A DNA stretch of 14,986 nucleotides from Trueperaceae bacterium. GTDB lineage: Bacteria; Deinococcota; Deinococci; Deinococcales; Trueperaceae. A program made the translations under genes and the position numbers. Location: positions 1 through 14,986 of the forward strand of contig JAABSI010000071.1 in the NCBI GenBank assembly GCA_011390455.1, given 5' to 3'. Below, in pieces: positions 7,043 to 14,664 of the stretch (its first letter is position 1; every line of letters starts with the position of its first letter). The notes under the pieces are model-generated. The model searched no databases and was not told the DNA's origin. It saw nothing but the letters and a program-made list of their open reading frames with translations.

Positions 7043-8512
7043 CTACCTTCCGCCCGTCGCCGCCACGACCTCGTCGAGCAGGGCCGCGTACTCGGCCGGC
7101 CGCTCGAAGTTGGCGCGGTGGCTCGATGCCTCGAACACGACCCAGCGCTTCTCGGGCGCCTGCAGCGCCTCGAACCACTCCAGGGCCGGCTCGACGCGGC
7201 CGGGCGCCTCGTGCCGGCCCATCACCACCCAGACGGGCACCTCGAGCGCCGGCACCCGCGCGCGCAGATCGAGCTCCTGGAGCTGCGGGTACAGGCGCGC
7301 GTAGGAGTCGGCGAGCCCGCGCAGGGCGCCGATGCGCTCCATCATGCTGAACTCGGGCACGAAGATCGTCGCCGTCATCTCGGTGCGGCCATCGAACTCC
7401 GGGTACGGGTTGAGCGCGCGCTCGGCGCCGACGATCGTCGGGTAGGTCCCGACCGGCTCGGCGTACGGCGGTGGCCCCATCGCCTCCAGCCGCCCGACCA
7501 GCGCGGTGTCGCCGCGCTCGCGCGCCCAGACCAGCGTCTCGTCGTAGAAGAGGCGGTCGGTGGCGCGGACGTCGACCATCATCCCGGTCGCGACGAGCGC
7601 GTGGTACAGGTCGGGTCGCTGCTGCGCGGCCAGGGTAGCGGGGATCGTGCCCCACGACTGCCCGGCGAGGTAGATGCGATCGTGCCCGAAGCGCTCGGCC
7701 AGCACCTCGCTCAGCTCGATGGTGTCCGCCACCACCTGCTCCAGCGTCAGCGTCTCGGCGGGGCCGAAGGCCGGGTACGACTTGCCGGACCCGCGCTGGT
7801 CCCAGGTCACGACGACGAAGCGCTCCTCGAGCCCGGTATCGAGCCGCATCGCGCCGATGTCGGTGCCGCCCGGCCCCCCGGCGAGGTGCAGCAGCACCGG
7901 CAGCTCCGTGCTGCGCCCGCGGATCATGAGCGCCTGCTCGTGCCCGCCGATCGACGCGGTCGTGAGCTCCGCGATGCTTCCCGGCACGACGCCGCCGTCG
8001 GTGCCCAGGATGGGCGCGGTCGTGGCCGGTTGCGCGACGACCACGGTCACGACGACGACGACGAGGGCGAGCGCGGACGCGGCGACCCAATCACCGGCCG
8101 CCATCGGGCGGGCGACCAGCACCCCGAATCGGGGCGCCAGCGCGAGCCCGACCAACGTCCCGAGCAGCATCGGGACCACCGTGAGCAGCCATTGGGGGGC
8201 CCGGCCGAGGAGGAACGCGAGAACGTGGAGCATCCCAGCCGAGGCGGGGGCGTCGACCGTCGGACCCCACGCGCCCATGCGCGCGACTTCGAAGACGGCG
8301 ACGAACGCCACGGGCGCGAGCAAGAGCGCCCAGCGGCTACCGGTCGCCGCCCCGACGAGGAGCCCGACGAGGAGCGCGACCGCCATCGTCGCGAGCGCTT
8401 GGGACGTGGTCACCGGACCGCGCGGCATGAGCCAGGCGGTCGCCAAGGCGAACGCGAGCACCGCGGCAGCGGCGAGGAGCGGAGCAGGACGTGCGAACGG
8501 GGTCGTGGCCAT
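7043..8512 (-). CDS. Membrane-anchored alpha/beta hydrolase, proline-iminopeptidase-like (S33 type)
   Basis: This 489-residue protein has two parts. Residues 1-165 hold about five hydrophobic helices. Residues about 180-489 form an alpha/beta-hydrolase domain that probably faces outward. Motifs typical of peptidase family S33 are present: an oxyanion loop in HLAGGPGG (209-216), the WDQRGSGKS signature (237-245), and the nucleophile elbow GQSWG with Ser286. The charge-relay His is His465 in SSHRANFERP. At the usual Asp position the protein has Glu435 (GRHEAPGR), a conservative change that may serve as the acid. Substrate is unknown; the family includes aminopeptidases and esterases. The start at 8512 has GGGAGG 7 nt upstream, whereas an upstream in-frame start would add a polar 24-residue extension before the first helix. 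It lies 125 bp downstream of the erythromycin-esterase-like gene on the same strand. Confidence 0.87.
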   Translation of the reverse strand: MATTPFARPAPLLAAAAVLAFALATAWLMPRGPVTTSQALATMAVALLVGLLVGAATGSRWALLLAPVAFVAVFEVARMGAWGPTVDAPASAGMLHVLAFLLGRAPQWLLTVVPMLLGTLVGLALAPRFGVLVARPMAAGDWVAASALALVVVVVTVVVAQPATTAPILGTDGGVVPGSIAELTTASIGGHEQALMIRGRSTELPVLLHLAGGPGGTDIGAMRLDTGLEERFVVVTWDQRGSGKSYPAFGPAETLTLEQVVADTIELSEVLAERFGHDRIYLAGQSWGTIPATLAAQQRPDLYHALVATGMMVDVRATDRLFYDETLVWARERGDTALVGRLEAMGPPPYAEPVGTYPTIVGAERALNPYPEFDGRTEMTATIFVPEFSMMERIGALRGLADSYARLYPQLQELDLRARVPALEVPVWVVMGRHEAPGRVEPALEWFEALQAPEKRWVVFEASSHRANFERPAEYAALLDEVVAATGGR

Positions 8513-8637
8513 CGACCAACCTCCCAACGCGGGCGCCGAGCGCTTCACCGACCGGGACGCGTCGCGACGCCCACCGGTCCGCATTCAGGCACACGTGGCC
8601 GGTCCACGCCGGAGCAAGACGTCCCTGGAGCGGACCC

Positions 8638-9975
8638 TCAGACCCCCCACGGATACGTGTCCGGGGGTTCGGCTTCGGAAGGCTCCACATGCAACGGGTG
8701 CAGCGCCCGGCTCTCGTCGACGTGGATGAAGGCGTCGTAGCGTCTCGGCAGGTCCGTGGGCACGTAGTTGCCGTAGCGCTCGGTGCTCGGGTCGTACACG
8801 ACGCCGATCGCACGGTGGCCCCGGCGCGCGCGGGCCGCGTCCGAGTCCGCGAGGTGCGACGTCAGGATCCAAGCGTCGCGGCCGACCGCGGTATGGAACA
8901 CGCGCTCCCACGAACGCGCCTCCGCCTCCGGCACCGGCATCCGTTCCATCGGCGCGCCCCACGAACGGCCCGCGACGACCGATCCCCGATGGCTGCCGAA
9001 CCCCAACAGCGCGACCTGGTCCTCGCCGTAGCGTTCGCGGGCGAGCTGACCCGTGTTGACCATCCCCGCAGCGGCCATGTCGGTCGCGCGTGCATCGCCG
9101 ACGTGCGTGTTGTGCTCCCAGACGATGGCCTTGGCGCCCGATCCATGGTGCTCGAGCAGGTCGTCGAGGGTACCGATCATGTGGCGGTCGCGTACGTTCC
9201 ACGATTCGCTGCCGCCACGCACCATCGTCCGGTAGTAGCGCTCGGCGCCCACGGCGGCGCGGGCGTTCTGCTCGGCGTCGAAACGCGCCTCGGCGTCGTC
9301 GGGGCCCGCGTGCGCCCGTCGCCGCAGCTCGCCGAGGAGCGCGACGACCTCGTCCTCGCACGACGCGTCCACGAAGGCGGTGGACCGGGCGTACGCCTGG
9401 ACGTCGCGCCCGAAGGGTTCGAAGCAGGCGTACGCCGCACGGGCCGCCTCGAGGCCGTCCGGATCGGTCGCCTCGAGGTACGCCATGATCTCGCCCAACG
9501 ATTCCCACAGGCTGTAGACGTCGAGGCCGAAGAACCCGATGCGGCCCTCCGCCGGGAGCGTGGCGTTGTGCTCGTGCAACCACTCGGCCAACGCGACCAC
9601 CTCCCAGTTCGCCCACATCCAGGTGGGCCAGCGTTCGAAGGTCTCCAGCACGGCGCGTGCGCCGCCGGAGGCCGGCTCGAGCCCCCTGACGAAGCGGTTC
9701 ACCCGGTAGGCATCGGGCCAATCGCCTTCGACCGCGATGAACGAGAACCCGCGCTCCCGGATCAGGCGCCGGCTGAGGTGCAAACGCCAGGTGTAGTACT
9801 CCGACGTGCCGTGGCTCGCCTCGCCGAGCATCACCACCCGCCGCGAACCGACGCGATCGATCAGGGGATCGAGATCGTCAGGGCCCCGAAGGAGACCAGC
9901 CCGGCGACCGACCTCGTCGACCAAGGCGGCGTCGTCGCCCGCCTCGTGTACAGGACGACCGTTGCGATCGGACAT
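8638..9975 (-). CDS. Erythromycin-esterase-family protein
   Basis: This 445-residue, apparently cytoplasmic protein has no signal peptide. Family landmarks are GEASHGTSEYY (His55), EGDWPD (Glu83) and WEHNTHVGD (His288, His291). Their spacing is close to that of the active-site His/Glu/His of characterised Ere esterases, which hydrolyse the macrolide lactone using a His-activated water. Many chromosomal members of this family have no shown macrolide activity, and several are annotated only as succinoglycan-biosynthesis-like, so resistance should not be assumed. The ATG at 9975 is chosen because GGAGG lies 6 nt upstream; the longer frame to 10347 is Arg/Pro-rich and non-protein-like. The gene may be transcribed with the hydrolase at 7043-8512. 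Its leader holds an 8-2-8 palindrome. Confidence 0.88.
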   Translation of the reverse strand: MSDRNGRPVHEAGDDAALVDEVGRRAGLLRGPDDLDPLIDRVGSRRVVMLGEASHGTSEYYTWRLHLSRRLIRERGFSFIAVEGDWPDAYRVNRFVRGLEPASGGARAVLETFERWPTWMWANWEVVALAEWLHEHNATLPAEGRIGFFGLDVYSLWESLGEIMAYLEATDPDGLEAARAAYACFEPFGRDVQAYARSTAFVDASCEDEVVALLGELRRRAHAGPDDAEARFDAEQNARAAVGAERYYRTMVRGGSESWNVRDRHMIGTLDDLLEHHGSGAKAIVWEHNTHVGDARATDMAAAGMVNTGQLARERYGEDQVALLGFGSHRGSVVAGRSWGAPMERMPVPEAEARSWERVFHTAVGRDAWILTSHLADSDAARARRGHRAIGVVYDPSTERYGNYVPTDLPRRYDAFIHVDESRALHPLHVEPSEAEPPDTYPWGV

Positions 9976-10011
9976 GGGACACCTCCGAACCTGAGCGAGG
10001 CGCCCGCCACC

Positions 10012-10042
10012 GCACCGTGGGCACGGTGCCGCTTTCAGGGTA
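10012..10042 (-). promoter_or_regulatory. Putative promoter and operator of the erythromycin-esterase-like gene
   Basis: GCACCGTG (10012-10019) and CACGGTGC (10022-10029) form an 8-2-8 palindrome, 37-54 bp upstream of the start codon. On the minus strand a TANNNT box, TACCCT (10037-10042), lies just upstream, placing the palindrome at or immediately after the transcription start. This is a classic site for a repressor dimer. I find no good -35, so the promoter call is weaker than the palindrome. The remaining region 9976-10264 also holds a 14-bp palindrome, GCGATCGCGATCGC (10116-10129), of unknown meaning, and shows no gene. Confidence 0.4.
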
Positions 10043-10190
10043 GCAGCGATCGGTACACGGGCCGATGGAGCTGCCTCAGGCGGTCGGACCGAGGCCCTGA
10101 GCCGCGCCGGTCCGGGCGATCGCGATCGCGCACGTCGGCGGCTTCCATGGTGCGACCGCACGTGATTCCTCGTGGGCCGAACCATCGCGC

Positions 10191-10258
10191 TAGAATCGGT
10201 GTACAGGTCGTTCAGTACGTCGGGCGTGAACTCGGAGCTTGGTCGGGCGATTGGGAGG
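10191..10258 (+). promoter_or_regulatory. Putative -10 box and SD for the small membrane protein
   Basis: TAGAAT (10191-10196) is a good -10 hexamer (five of six matches to TATAAT). It would give an RNA leader of about 60 nt ending in GGGAGG (10253-10258), 6 nt before the ATG at 10265. The corresponding -35 is not obvious. No riboswitch-like fold was recognised in the leader. Confidence 0.45.
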
Positions 10259-10264
10259 TTACCC

Positions 10265-10651
10265 ATGAGCGCTGCAGGCAAGAGTCTAGCCATCATCGGT
10301 GCGGGTCTGTTCGTGTTGGGTGCCGCGTTCGCTTTGCTGCCGGGCACGATGCTTCCGCTGATGGGGTTCGAGGTGGCGGGCGAGCCCTGGATTCGCGTGC
10401 TGGGCTTGGTCGTCGCGGCCCTGGGATCGATCTACGTGGTCGCCGCCAGAGCGGAGGACGTCGCCGTCCTCCAGGCATCGATCTTCGTCCGGACGGCGGT
10501 CGGGGTCGGTTTCGGCCTCCTGGTCCTCCTAGGCATCGCTCCGCTCCCGTTGCTCGTCTTCGTCGGCCTGGAGTTCGGTGGGGCCGCATGGACCTACTAC
10601 GCGCTCCGGCGCACCCCACCGAACCTGCGGCGTTCGTCGATGTCGACCTGA
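10265..10651 (+). CDS. Small four-helix membrane protein, function unknown
   Basis: This 128-residue protein is almost entirely hydrophobic, with four predicted transmembrane helices (about 5-27, 42-62, 70-93, 96-115) and a short basic tail. Helix 1 starts with a Gly-rich IIGAGLFVLGAAFALLPG pattern. Overall it resembles small DUF-type four-helix membrane proteins, but I do not recognise a specific family and no catalytic motif is visible. The start is set by GGGAGG 6 nt upstream; a longer frame opening at 10172 would begin before the predicted promoter's start point. It stands alone, divergent from the esterase-like gene and convergent with the collagen-like gene, so context gives no clue to its role. 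Confidence 0.75.
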   Translation: MSAAGKSLAIIGAGLFVLGAAFALLPGTMLPLMGFEVAGEPWIRVLGLVVAALGSIYVVAARAEDVAVLQASIFVRTAVGVGFGLLVLLGIAPLPLLVFVGLEFGGAAWTYYALRRTPPNLRRSSMST

Positions 10652-10707
10652 AGGGGATTCGGGCCGAAGCACGCGCAGCTGCGGTGTCCTCGGACCACGA
10701 CCGACGC

Positions 10708-10735
10708 GTGCGGCATCGCTTCAGGTGAGCCGCAC
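10708..10735. terminator. Weak bidirectional hairpin between convergent genes
   Basis: GTGCGGC (10708-10714) and GCCGCAC (10729-10735) are exact inverted repeats around a 14-nt loop. The site lies between the stop of the small membrane protein and the stop of the convergent collagen-like gene, where a shared terminator would be expected. The stem is only 7 bp and no U-tract follows, so this is suggestive at best. Confidence 0.3.
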
Positions 10736-10746
10736 CCCTCGTCGAC

Positions 10747-11430
10747 TCAAAGAGCCAACCACTGCCACACGCTGCCGTCCCAGTAGAGGGCGAAGTGCTT
10801 GGTCATGCCGCTGGCGCTGGTGAAGTCCCAGACGCCGGTTTCGGGTGCTCCTGGGTTGAGGGGCCAGGTGTAGGGCGTCGTGCCGAAATCGATCTCGCCG
10901 TTGACGTCGTTGGCCTGCACCGCAACGTACTGCCCGAGTGCCGGCGAGAGCGGCAGCACCACGCGCTGGGCGCCGATCACGAGCAGGTGGGTCTCCTCCG
11001 TCGTGGACGGCACGACGAAGGTGCCGGTGACGACCGTCCGATCGACGACACCGACTGGGCCCTGGTCCCCTCGTTCGCCCTGCGGTCCTTGGATGCCTTG
11101 CAGCCCTCGAGGTCCGGGTGCCCCATCGGTTCCTGGCGCGCCCGCGGGCCCGGGTTCGCCCTGCGGCCCGGGTTGGCCCTGCGGCCCGGGTTCGCCCTGC
11201 GGCCCCTGCGGTCCTGGGGACGCGGCGATGCCGGCGACGTCCGCCGCGATTGCGTCGATGCGGCCGTCGAGCATGGCGAAGTTGTGGTTCATGCGGTCGG
11301 CTTCGATCGGGTCGCCGGCGCGGAAGACGATCAGGCCGGGCGCCACCTGGGCGACGCCGACCACCAGGGCGGCGCCCGCGAGCGTCAGGACGAGGGCGCG
11401 GCGGAAGATGCGGGTGCGGGTGTGGGGCAT
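10747..11430 (-). CDS. Secreted collagen-like (Gly-X-Y repeat) protein
   Basis: This 227-residue protein starts with a basic stretch and one hydrophobic helix (about 10-30), read as a signal peptide or anchor without a lipobox Cys. A short helical stretch ([24 protein letters not shown]) resembles a trimerising coiled coil. It is followed by 18 uninterrupted Gly-X-Y triplets (GPQ, GEP, GAP, GER, GPR types) and a C-terminal domain of about 100 residues rich in beta strands, which I do not recognise. This order (coiled coil, collagen rod, globular head) is known from bacterial collagen-like surface proteins, which form triple helices. ATG 11430 is preferred because an AGGCAGGA sequence precedes it; a GTG at 11457 also opens the frame but abuts the upstream stop codon. 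It is second in a two-gene unit, 28 bp after the small lipoprotein. Confidence 0.85.
   Translation of the reverse strand: MPHTRTRIFRRALVLTLAGAALVVGVAQVAPGLIVFRAGDPIEADRMNHNFAMLDGRIDAIAADVAGIAASPGPQGPQGEPGPQGQPGPQGEPGPAGAPGTDGAPGPRGLQGIQGPQGERGDQGPVGVVDRTVVTGTFVVPSTTEETHLLVIGAQRVVLPLSPALGQYVAVQANDVNGEIDFGTTPYTWPLNPGAPETGVWDFTSASGMTKHFALYWDGSVWQWLAL
11147..11200 (-). repeat. Three tandem 18-bp units in the collagen rod
   Basis: The unit GGCCCGGGTTCGCCCTGC (plus strand) occurs three times in direct tandem at 11147, 11165 and 11183. The middle copy differs by one base, which turns a Glu into a Gln codon. Each unit encodes two Gly-X-Y triplets, so unequal recombination or slippage would lengthen or shorten the rod in frame. 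Partly matching copies continue on both sides. Confidence 0.85.
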
Positions 11431-11458
11431 CGGGTCCTGCCTCTCTAGGGTGGGCACG

Positions 11459-11923
11459 TCAGCGGAAGGCCGCGTCGTCGAAGCTGGCGCCGTCGCCGAA
11501 GCTCGCGCCGTCCGGCGGGACGCTCGCGCTCGGCGCGGGGCTCGTGCGCGTCGCGCTCCAGGTGCCGCCGGTGCCGCCAGGGCAGTCGGTGGGGGCGAAG
11601 GTGGCCTCGAGCGCGTCGGCCGTGACGGTGCCCGCGAGCTCGAAGCGGCAGTCGTTCGAGACGGTCAGTTCGCCCGCGAGAACGCCGCCCACGAGCGTGG
11701 CGATCACGTCGCCGGTGAAGGGGGGCGTGCGCTCGAGGGTGTACGTGCCGCTCCACGCGCCCGCTGGGGTGAGCGTGGCATCGATGGTGAGGGGGAAGGT
11801 GTCGGTGCCGCTGGTGCTGGTGCCGCTCCAGGCTTGGCGTTCGTCGCTGGCAGGCGCGGCGCAGGCGGCCAGCGCGAGCGCGAGGCCGACGGCGAGCAGG
11901 CCGGCGGGGTGAAGGCGGGGCAT
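11459..11923 (-). CDS. Small lipoprotein, function unknown
   Basis: This 154-residue protein has a lipoprotein signal peptide with a typical lipobox (ALAAC, Cys21). The mature part is a beta-rich domain (alternating Thr/Val/Leu strands, two Cys in NDCRFELAG and PTDCPGG that could form a disulfide) resembling small eight-stranded barrel or lipocalin-like folds; I cannot name the family. The tail is Gly/Ser/Asp-rich. ATG 11923 is chosen because GAGGAGG lies 7 nt upstream and a signal peptide follows directly. The frame continues upstream to 12202 but as an Arg-rich non-membrane stretch. Its stop codon ends 28 bp before the collagen-like gene, so the two are almost surely co-transcribed and may act together at the cell surface. 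Confidence 0.75.
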   Translation of the reverse strand: MPRLHPAGLLAVGLALALAACAAPASDERQAWSGTSTSGTDTFPLTIDATLTPAGAWSGTYTLERTPPFTGDVIATLVGGVLAGELTVSNDCRFELAGTVTADALEATFAPTDCPGGTGGTWSATRTSPAPSASVPPDGASFGDGASFDDAAFR

Positions 11924-12243
11924 GGTGGGGCCTCCTCGGGGACGCGCATCGTGCGGGTCGATCCCTGGGGTACCACGCGCGTGGGCGGCGGCGATGCGGG
12001 GTTCTTCGCGCGCCCACGTCGCGCCATCGGACGGTGGACGGTCCTGCGCAACGACGACCACGGCGCGCTGGCGGCAGCGGTGAGGCACATCGGACACCGA
12101 ACGCCCGAAGGCACCGGCTACGGCGCGGCCGCGGCGGCGGGCCCCGACGCCCTCCTTGACACGCCGCGCACGGGTCCCGCATCCTGCCCCATCTGCCCGC
12201 AAGCGAACCGACGCGACCGCACCGGAGGATGGAGGCCCGACGA
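11924..12243. promoter_or_regulatory. Divergent promoter region, with TTGACA box for the plus-strand gene
   Basis: These 320 bp carry no convincing gene. For the plus strand, a consensus -35 TTGACA (12156-12161) is followed at an 18-nt spacing by CATCCT (12180-12185), a weak -10 matching three of six. GGAGG (12231-12235) sits 8 nt before the ATG at 12244. For the minus strand, a 12-bp palindrome CCACGCGCGTGG (11973-11984) lies about 50-60 bp upstream of the lipoprotein start, within a plausible promoter region, but no clear -35/-10 pair could be assigned. Confidence 0.5.
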
Positions 12244-13437
12244 ATGACCGCTCCTCGACGCAGCTGGGACCGCAGCGACCACCCCACGCTCCGAGCCGTC
12301 GAAGCGCTGGACGTGTTGGTGCTCCGCAACGTCGCCACCGGCAACCGCGCGCGTCGGCTCGCGCCCGAGGTGCAGGAGGCGCTCGCGCATGCCGGTGTGT
12401 ACCGCATGCTCGTCCCCGCCGAGGCGGGCGGCGACGACATCCCGTACCCGCTCGCGTTGCGCGTGGTGGAGCGGCTGGCGCACGTCGACGGCTCGGTGGC
12501 CTGGTGCGCCGTCATCGGCGCCGGCACGGCGGCCTTCGGGACCGCCCTCCCACCCGGGATCGCCGAGGAGACGCTGTGGCGCGATCCGAACGCCGTCAGC
12601 GCGGGGGTGTTCCAACCGAATGGACGAGCGACGCCGGTCGACGGGGGGTTCCGCGTCAGCGGACGTTGGCCGTTCGCCAGCGGGTGCAGCGACGCCGCCT
12701 GGTTCGTCGGCCAGTGCGTCCTCGCAGCCGACGACGCGGGCACCGACCCCGCAGCGCCGCCGACGCACCGGATGGCGACGATGCCAATGGCCGACCTCCG
12801 GATCCACGAGACCTGGCACGCCGCCGGGCTGCGCGCGACGGGCAGCCACGACGTCGAGGCCGAGGACGTGTTCGTCCCGACCGAACGCTTCTTCGTCCTC
12901 GGTCGGCCAGACCCGCTCCGGAACGGGGCCCTCACGCGGTTCCCGTTCATGGCTCTGCTGACCACCAGCCTCGCGGCCGTCTCGGTCGGGCTTGCCCGAT
13001 CGGCCACCGATGCGCTCAGTGCGGGACTCGCGCGGCGAGCGCAACGTCTCGAACGCGGGGTGGACGGCCTGCTCGGCGGCGCGGTCCTCGAGCTGGCGGA
13101 GCTCGAAGCCACCGCCCGCACGTCGCGGACGGCCCTCTTCTCCAGCCTCGACGCTCTCTGGGACGCGGTCGAGGCGGGGGAGGACGATCTCGAAGCCGCG
13201 TCGATCGAGGTGCAGCTCGCTTCGCGGCACGCCGTGGCCCAGTCCGCCGGCGTGGCCACGCGCGCGCACCGGTTGGGTGGCGCCGCGGCGCTGCACGAGG
13301 AACACCCTCTCCAGCGCGCCGCCCGCGACGCTCAGGCGGTGGCCCAACATGGCCTGTTCGGCATCGGGCCGCACGAAGCGCTCGGACGAACGCTCGTGGC
13401 GAGGCGCATGGCAGCCAGCGACGCGATCGACGCGTGA
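12244..13437 (+). CDS. Acyl-CoA-dehydrogenase-fold flavin-dependent monooxygenase-like protein (group D)
   Basis: This 397-residue protein has the three-domain layout of the acyl-CoA dehydrogenase superfamily. It resembles the two-component flavin monooxygenases (HsaA, HpaB C-terminal and DszC type). Supporting motifs are the N-terminal helical domain with [13 protein letters not shown] (51-63), the middle beta domain with [21 protein letters not shown] (134-154), [19 protein letters not shown] (197-215), and the C-terminal helical [16 protein letters not shown] (354-369) typical of this group. Members use reduced flavin from a separate reductase to hydroxylate aromatic, steroid or sulfur substrates. 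No reductase is adjacent, so substrate and partner are unknown. It has no dehydrogenase-type catalytic Glu that I can point to. ATG 12244 is preferred over 12229, whose own SD would touch the start codon. Confidence 0.85.
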   Translation: MTAPRRSWDRSDHPTLRAVEALDVLVLRNVATGNRARRLAPEVQEALAHAGVYRMLVPAEAGGDDIPYPLALRVVERLAHVDGSVAWCAVIGAGTAAFGTALPPGIAEETLWRDPNAVSAGVFQPNGRATPVDGGFRVSGRWPFASGCSDAAWFVGQCVLAADDAGTDPAAPPTHRMATMPMADLRIHETWHAAGLRATGSHDVEAEDVFVPTERFFVLGRPDPLRNGALTRFPFMALLTTSLAAVSVGLARSATDALSAGLARRAQRLERGVDGLLGGAVLELAELEATARTSRTALFSSLDALWDAVEAGEDDLEAASIEVQLASRHAVAQSAGVATRAHRLGGAAALHEEHPLQRAARDAQAVAQHGLFGIGPHEALGRTLVARRMAASDAIDA

Positions 13438-13508
13438 GGCGCGCCGCGGCCCACTACGGTCGGCCCGAACGGCACAGACGCCCCTCGCGAACGCGCGCAC
13501 AATGGATC

Positions 13509-13883
13509 ATGAACACCTCAGCGAGAGCCCCCATCCGCGTGCGCGCCGTCGTCGCCGTCGCACTCCTCACCGGAGCGCTGGCGCTCGCAGGGTGCACGGC
13601 GCGCGTCACCTTCGATCCGTCCGAACTCGCCCCCGTGAGCGTCTCGACGACGGCCAGCGCGGGCTACCTGATCGTGGAGGTCCCGGCGTCGCGGCCGGCG
13701 TCCGGCATCGACGTCTTGACCCCCGACGGCGGCACCTTCCAGATCCCGGCCGGCCATTACCCCCCGCCCGGCATGTGCCGCATCTGGCTTCCCGAGTTGA
13801 CGCCGGTGCAGCAGGATGCGCCGGGCGCGTGCGACGACCTCGAGCGGGAAGTGCCTCCGGGCGCGTACCTCGTCTACGGCTGA
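13509..13883 (+). CDS. Small lipoprotein with GHYPPPGxCRIW motif, function unknown
   Basis: This 124-residue protein has a lipoprotein signal peptide (lipobox LAGC, Cys29). The C-terminal half carries a conserved-looking block: GHYPPPGMCRIWLPE (82-96), a following PGAC (105-108), and the ending VPPGAYLVYG. I recall this GH-PPPG-CRIW ... PPGAYLVY pattern from small exported proteins in several bacterial phyla, but no function is established to my knowledge. Cys90 and Cys108 could form a disulfide. The start has no SD; CACAAT (13498-13503) lies 5 nt before the ATG and could be a -10 box of a leaderless message. It is 71 bp after the monooxygenase-like gene and 68 bp before the hydrolase gene on the same strand. 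Confidence 0.75.
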   Translation: MNTSARAPIRVRAVVAVALLTGALALAGCTARVTFDPSELAPVSVSTTASAGYLIVEVPASRPASGIDVLTPDGGTFQIPAGHYPPPGMCRIWLPELTPVQQDAPGACDDLEREVPPGAYLVYG

Positions 13884-13951
13884 GCGCTGGCGCCGGCGTG
13901 CGAGGGACCCGAGGCGCGTCGCGGCCAGAACGACGTCGCCGGAGCTACCCC

Positions 13952-14626
13952 ATGCCCTACCTGGTCGAACTCGCCCCGAACGTCTGGCAACTGCCGCTCC
14001 TGCCGCGCGGCGGCGTGAACGCCTACCTCATCGACGACGTCTTGGTGGACGCAGGTCCACCGCCGACGCAGCGTCGGCTGTTCGCCGCGCTCGAGGGGCG
14101 GCCGCTGAGCGCGCACGTCCTCACCCACGCGCATCCCGATCACCAGGGTGCGAGCGCCGCGGTGTGCCGGACGCGCGGGGTGCCGCTCTGGTGCGGCGCG
14201 TGCGATCGCGACGCCGCCGAGCACGCGGCGTTCGCGACCGCCTGGGAGGGGCGTCGCCGGCATGCCCTGTTCCGCCTCGCCGAGCACCTGGGCGGACCCG
14301 GCTGGGCGGTGGCGCAGACGCTGCGCGAAGGCGACGTCGTGGCCGGCTTCGAGGTCTTGGAGACGCCCGGGCACACCCCCGGCCATCTCGCGCTGTGGCG
14401 CGCCGCCGACGGCGTCGCGATCGTAGGCGACGTCGCCTCCTACCGCAACCCGCTGTCGCTGAGCGACGACCTCCACGAATCGACCTGGTTCGTGACCCGT
14501 GACCCTCTCGAGAACCGACGGTCGATCAAGAAGGTCGCGGCGCTGCGACCCCGGCTCGTCTGCTTCGGGCACGGACCTCCGCTCGCCGACGGCGCGCGCT
14601 TCGTGCGGTGGGCGGACGCGCTGTAG
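13952..14626 (+). CDS. Metallo-beta-lactamase-fold hydrolase
   Basis: This 224-residue single-domain protein has no signal peptide. It carries the zinc-binding signature THAHPDHQG (His59, His61, Asp63, His64), a second-shell GHTPGH (His141), the bridging GDV (Asp160) and the terminal FGHG (His207). All metal ligands of the MBL superfamily are therefore present and the enzyme looks active. Members include glyoxalase II-like thioesterases, lactonases and RNases; the short length and GHTPGHLALW context fit a generic glyoxalase II-like or lactonase-like hydrolase, and substrate cannot be assigned. ATG 13952 has a GGAG 7 nt upstream. It is co-directional with the lipoprotein and monooxygenase-like genes, but gaps near 70 bp make an operon only possible. 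Confidence 0.85.
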   Translation: MPYLVELAPNVWQLPLLPRGGVNAYLIDDVLVDAGPPPTQRRLFAALEGRPLSAHVLTHAHPDHQGASAAVCRTRGVPLWCGACDRDAAEHAAFATAWEGRRRHALFRLAEHLGGPGWAVAQTLREGDVVAGFEVLETPGHTPGHLALWRAADGVAIVGDVASYRNPLSLSDDLHESTWFVTRDPLENRRSIKKVAALRPRLVCFGHGPPLADGARFVRWADAL

Positions 14627-14664
14627 CGGCGGGCACCGCTCCCACGCGACCGATCGCCGCTCGC

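Noticed and set aside
8559..8570. 12-bp palindrome GCGTCGCGACGC upstream of the alpha/beta hydrolase gene
   Set aside because: All-GC-biased short palindromes of this length arise often by chance here, and no promoter element lies next to it.
10116..10129. 14-bp palindrome GCGATCGCGATCGC, resembling overlapping HIP1-type sites
   Set aside because: Single occurrence noticed in the window with no positional logic; kept only as a remark in the esterase leader entry.
9976..10347. N-terminal extension of the erythromycin-esterase-like protein
   Set aside because: It is Arg/Pro-rich, overlaps the divergent small membrane protein, and the ATG at 9975 has an ideal SD.
8491..10728. Very long plus-strand open frame (over 700 codons) opposite the hydrolase and esterase-like genes
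   Set aside because: It is Arg/His/Pro-rich without domain motifs and lies antisense to two genes with clear catalytic signatures; long antisense frames are expected at this GC content.
11445..13259. Long minus-strand open frame across the lipoprotein, the divergent region and the monooxygenase-like gene
   Set aside because: Low-complexity Arg/Ser/Pro composition, and it crosses divergent genes with proper starts and motifs.
12156..13508. Upstream in-frame extension of the small lipoprotein (13509-13883)
   Set aside because: The extension is an Arg-rich shadow of the monooxygenase-like gene; the lipoprotein signal peptide begins at the ATG at 13509.
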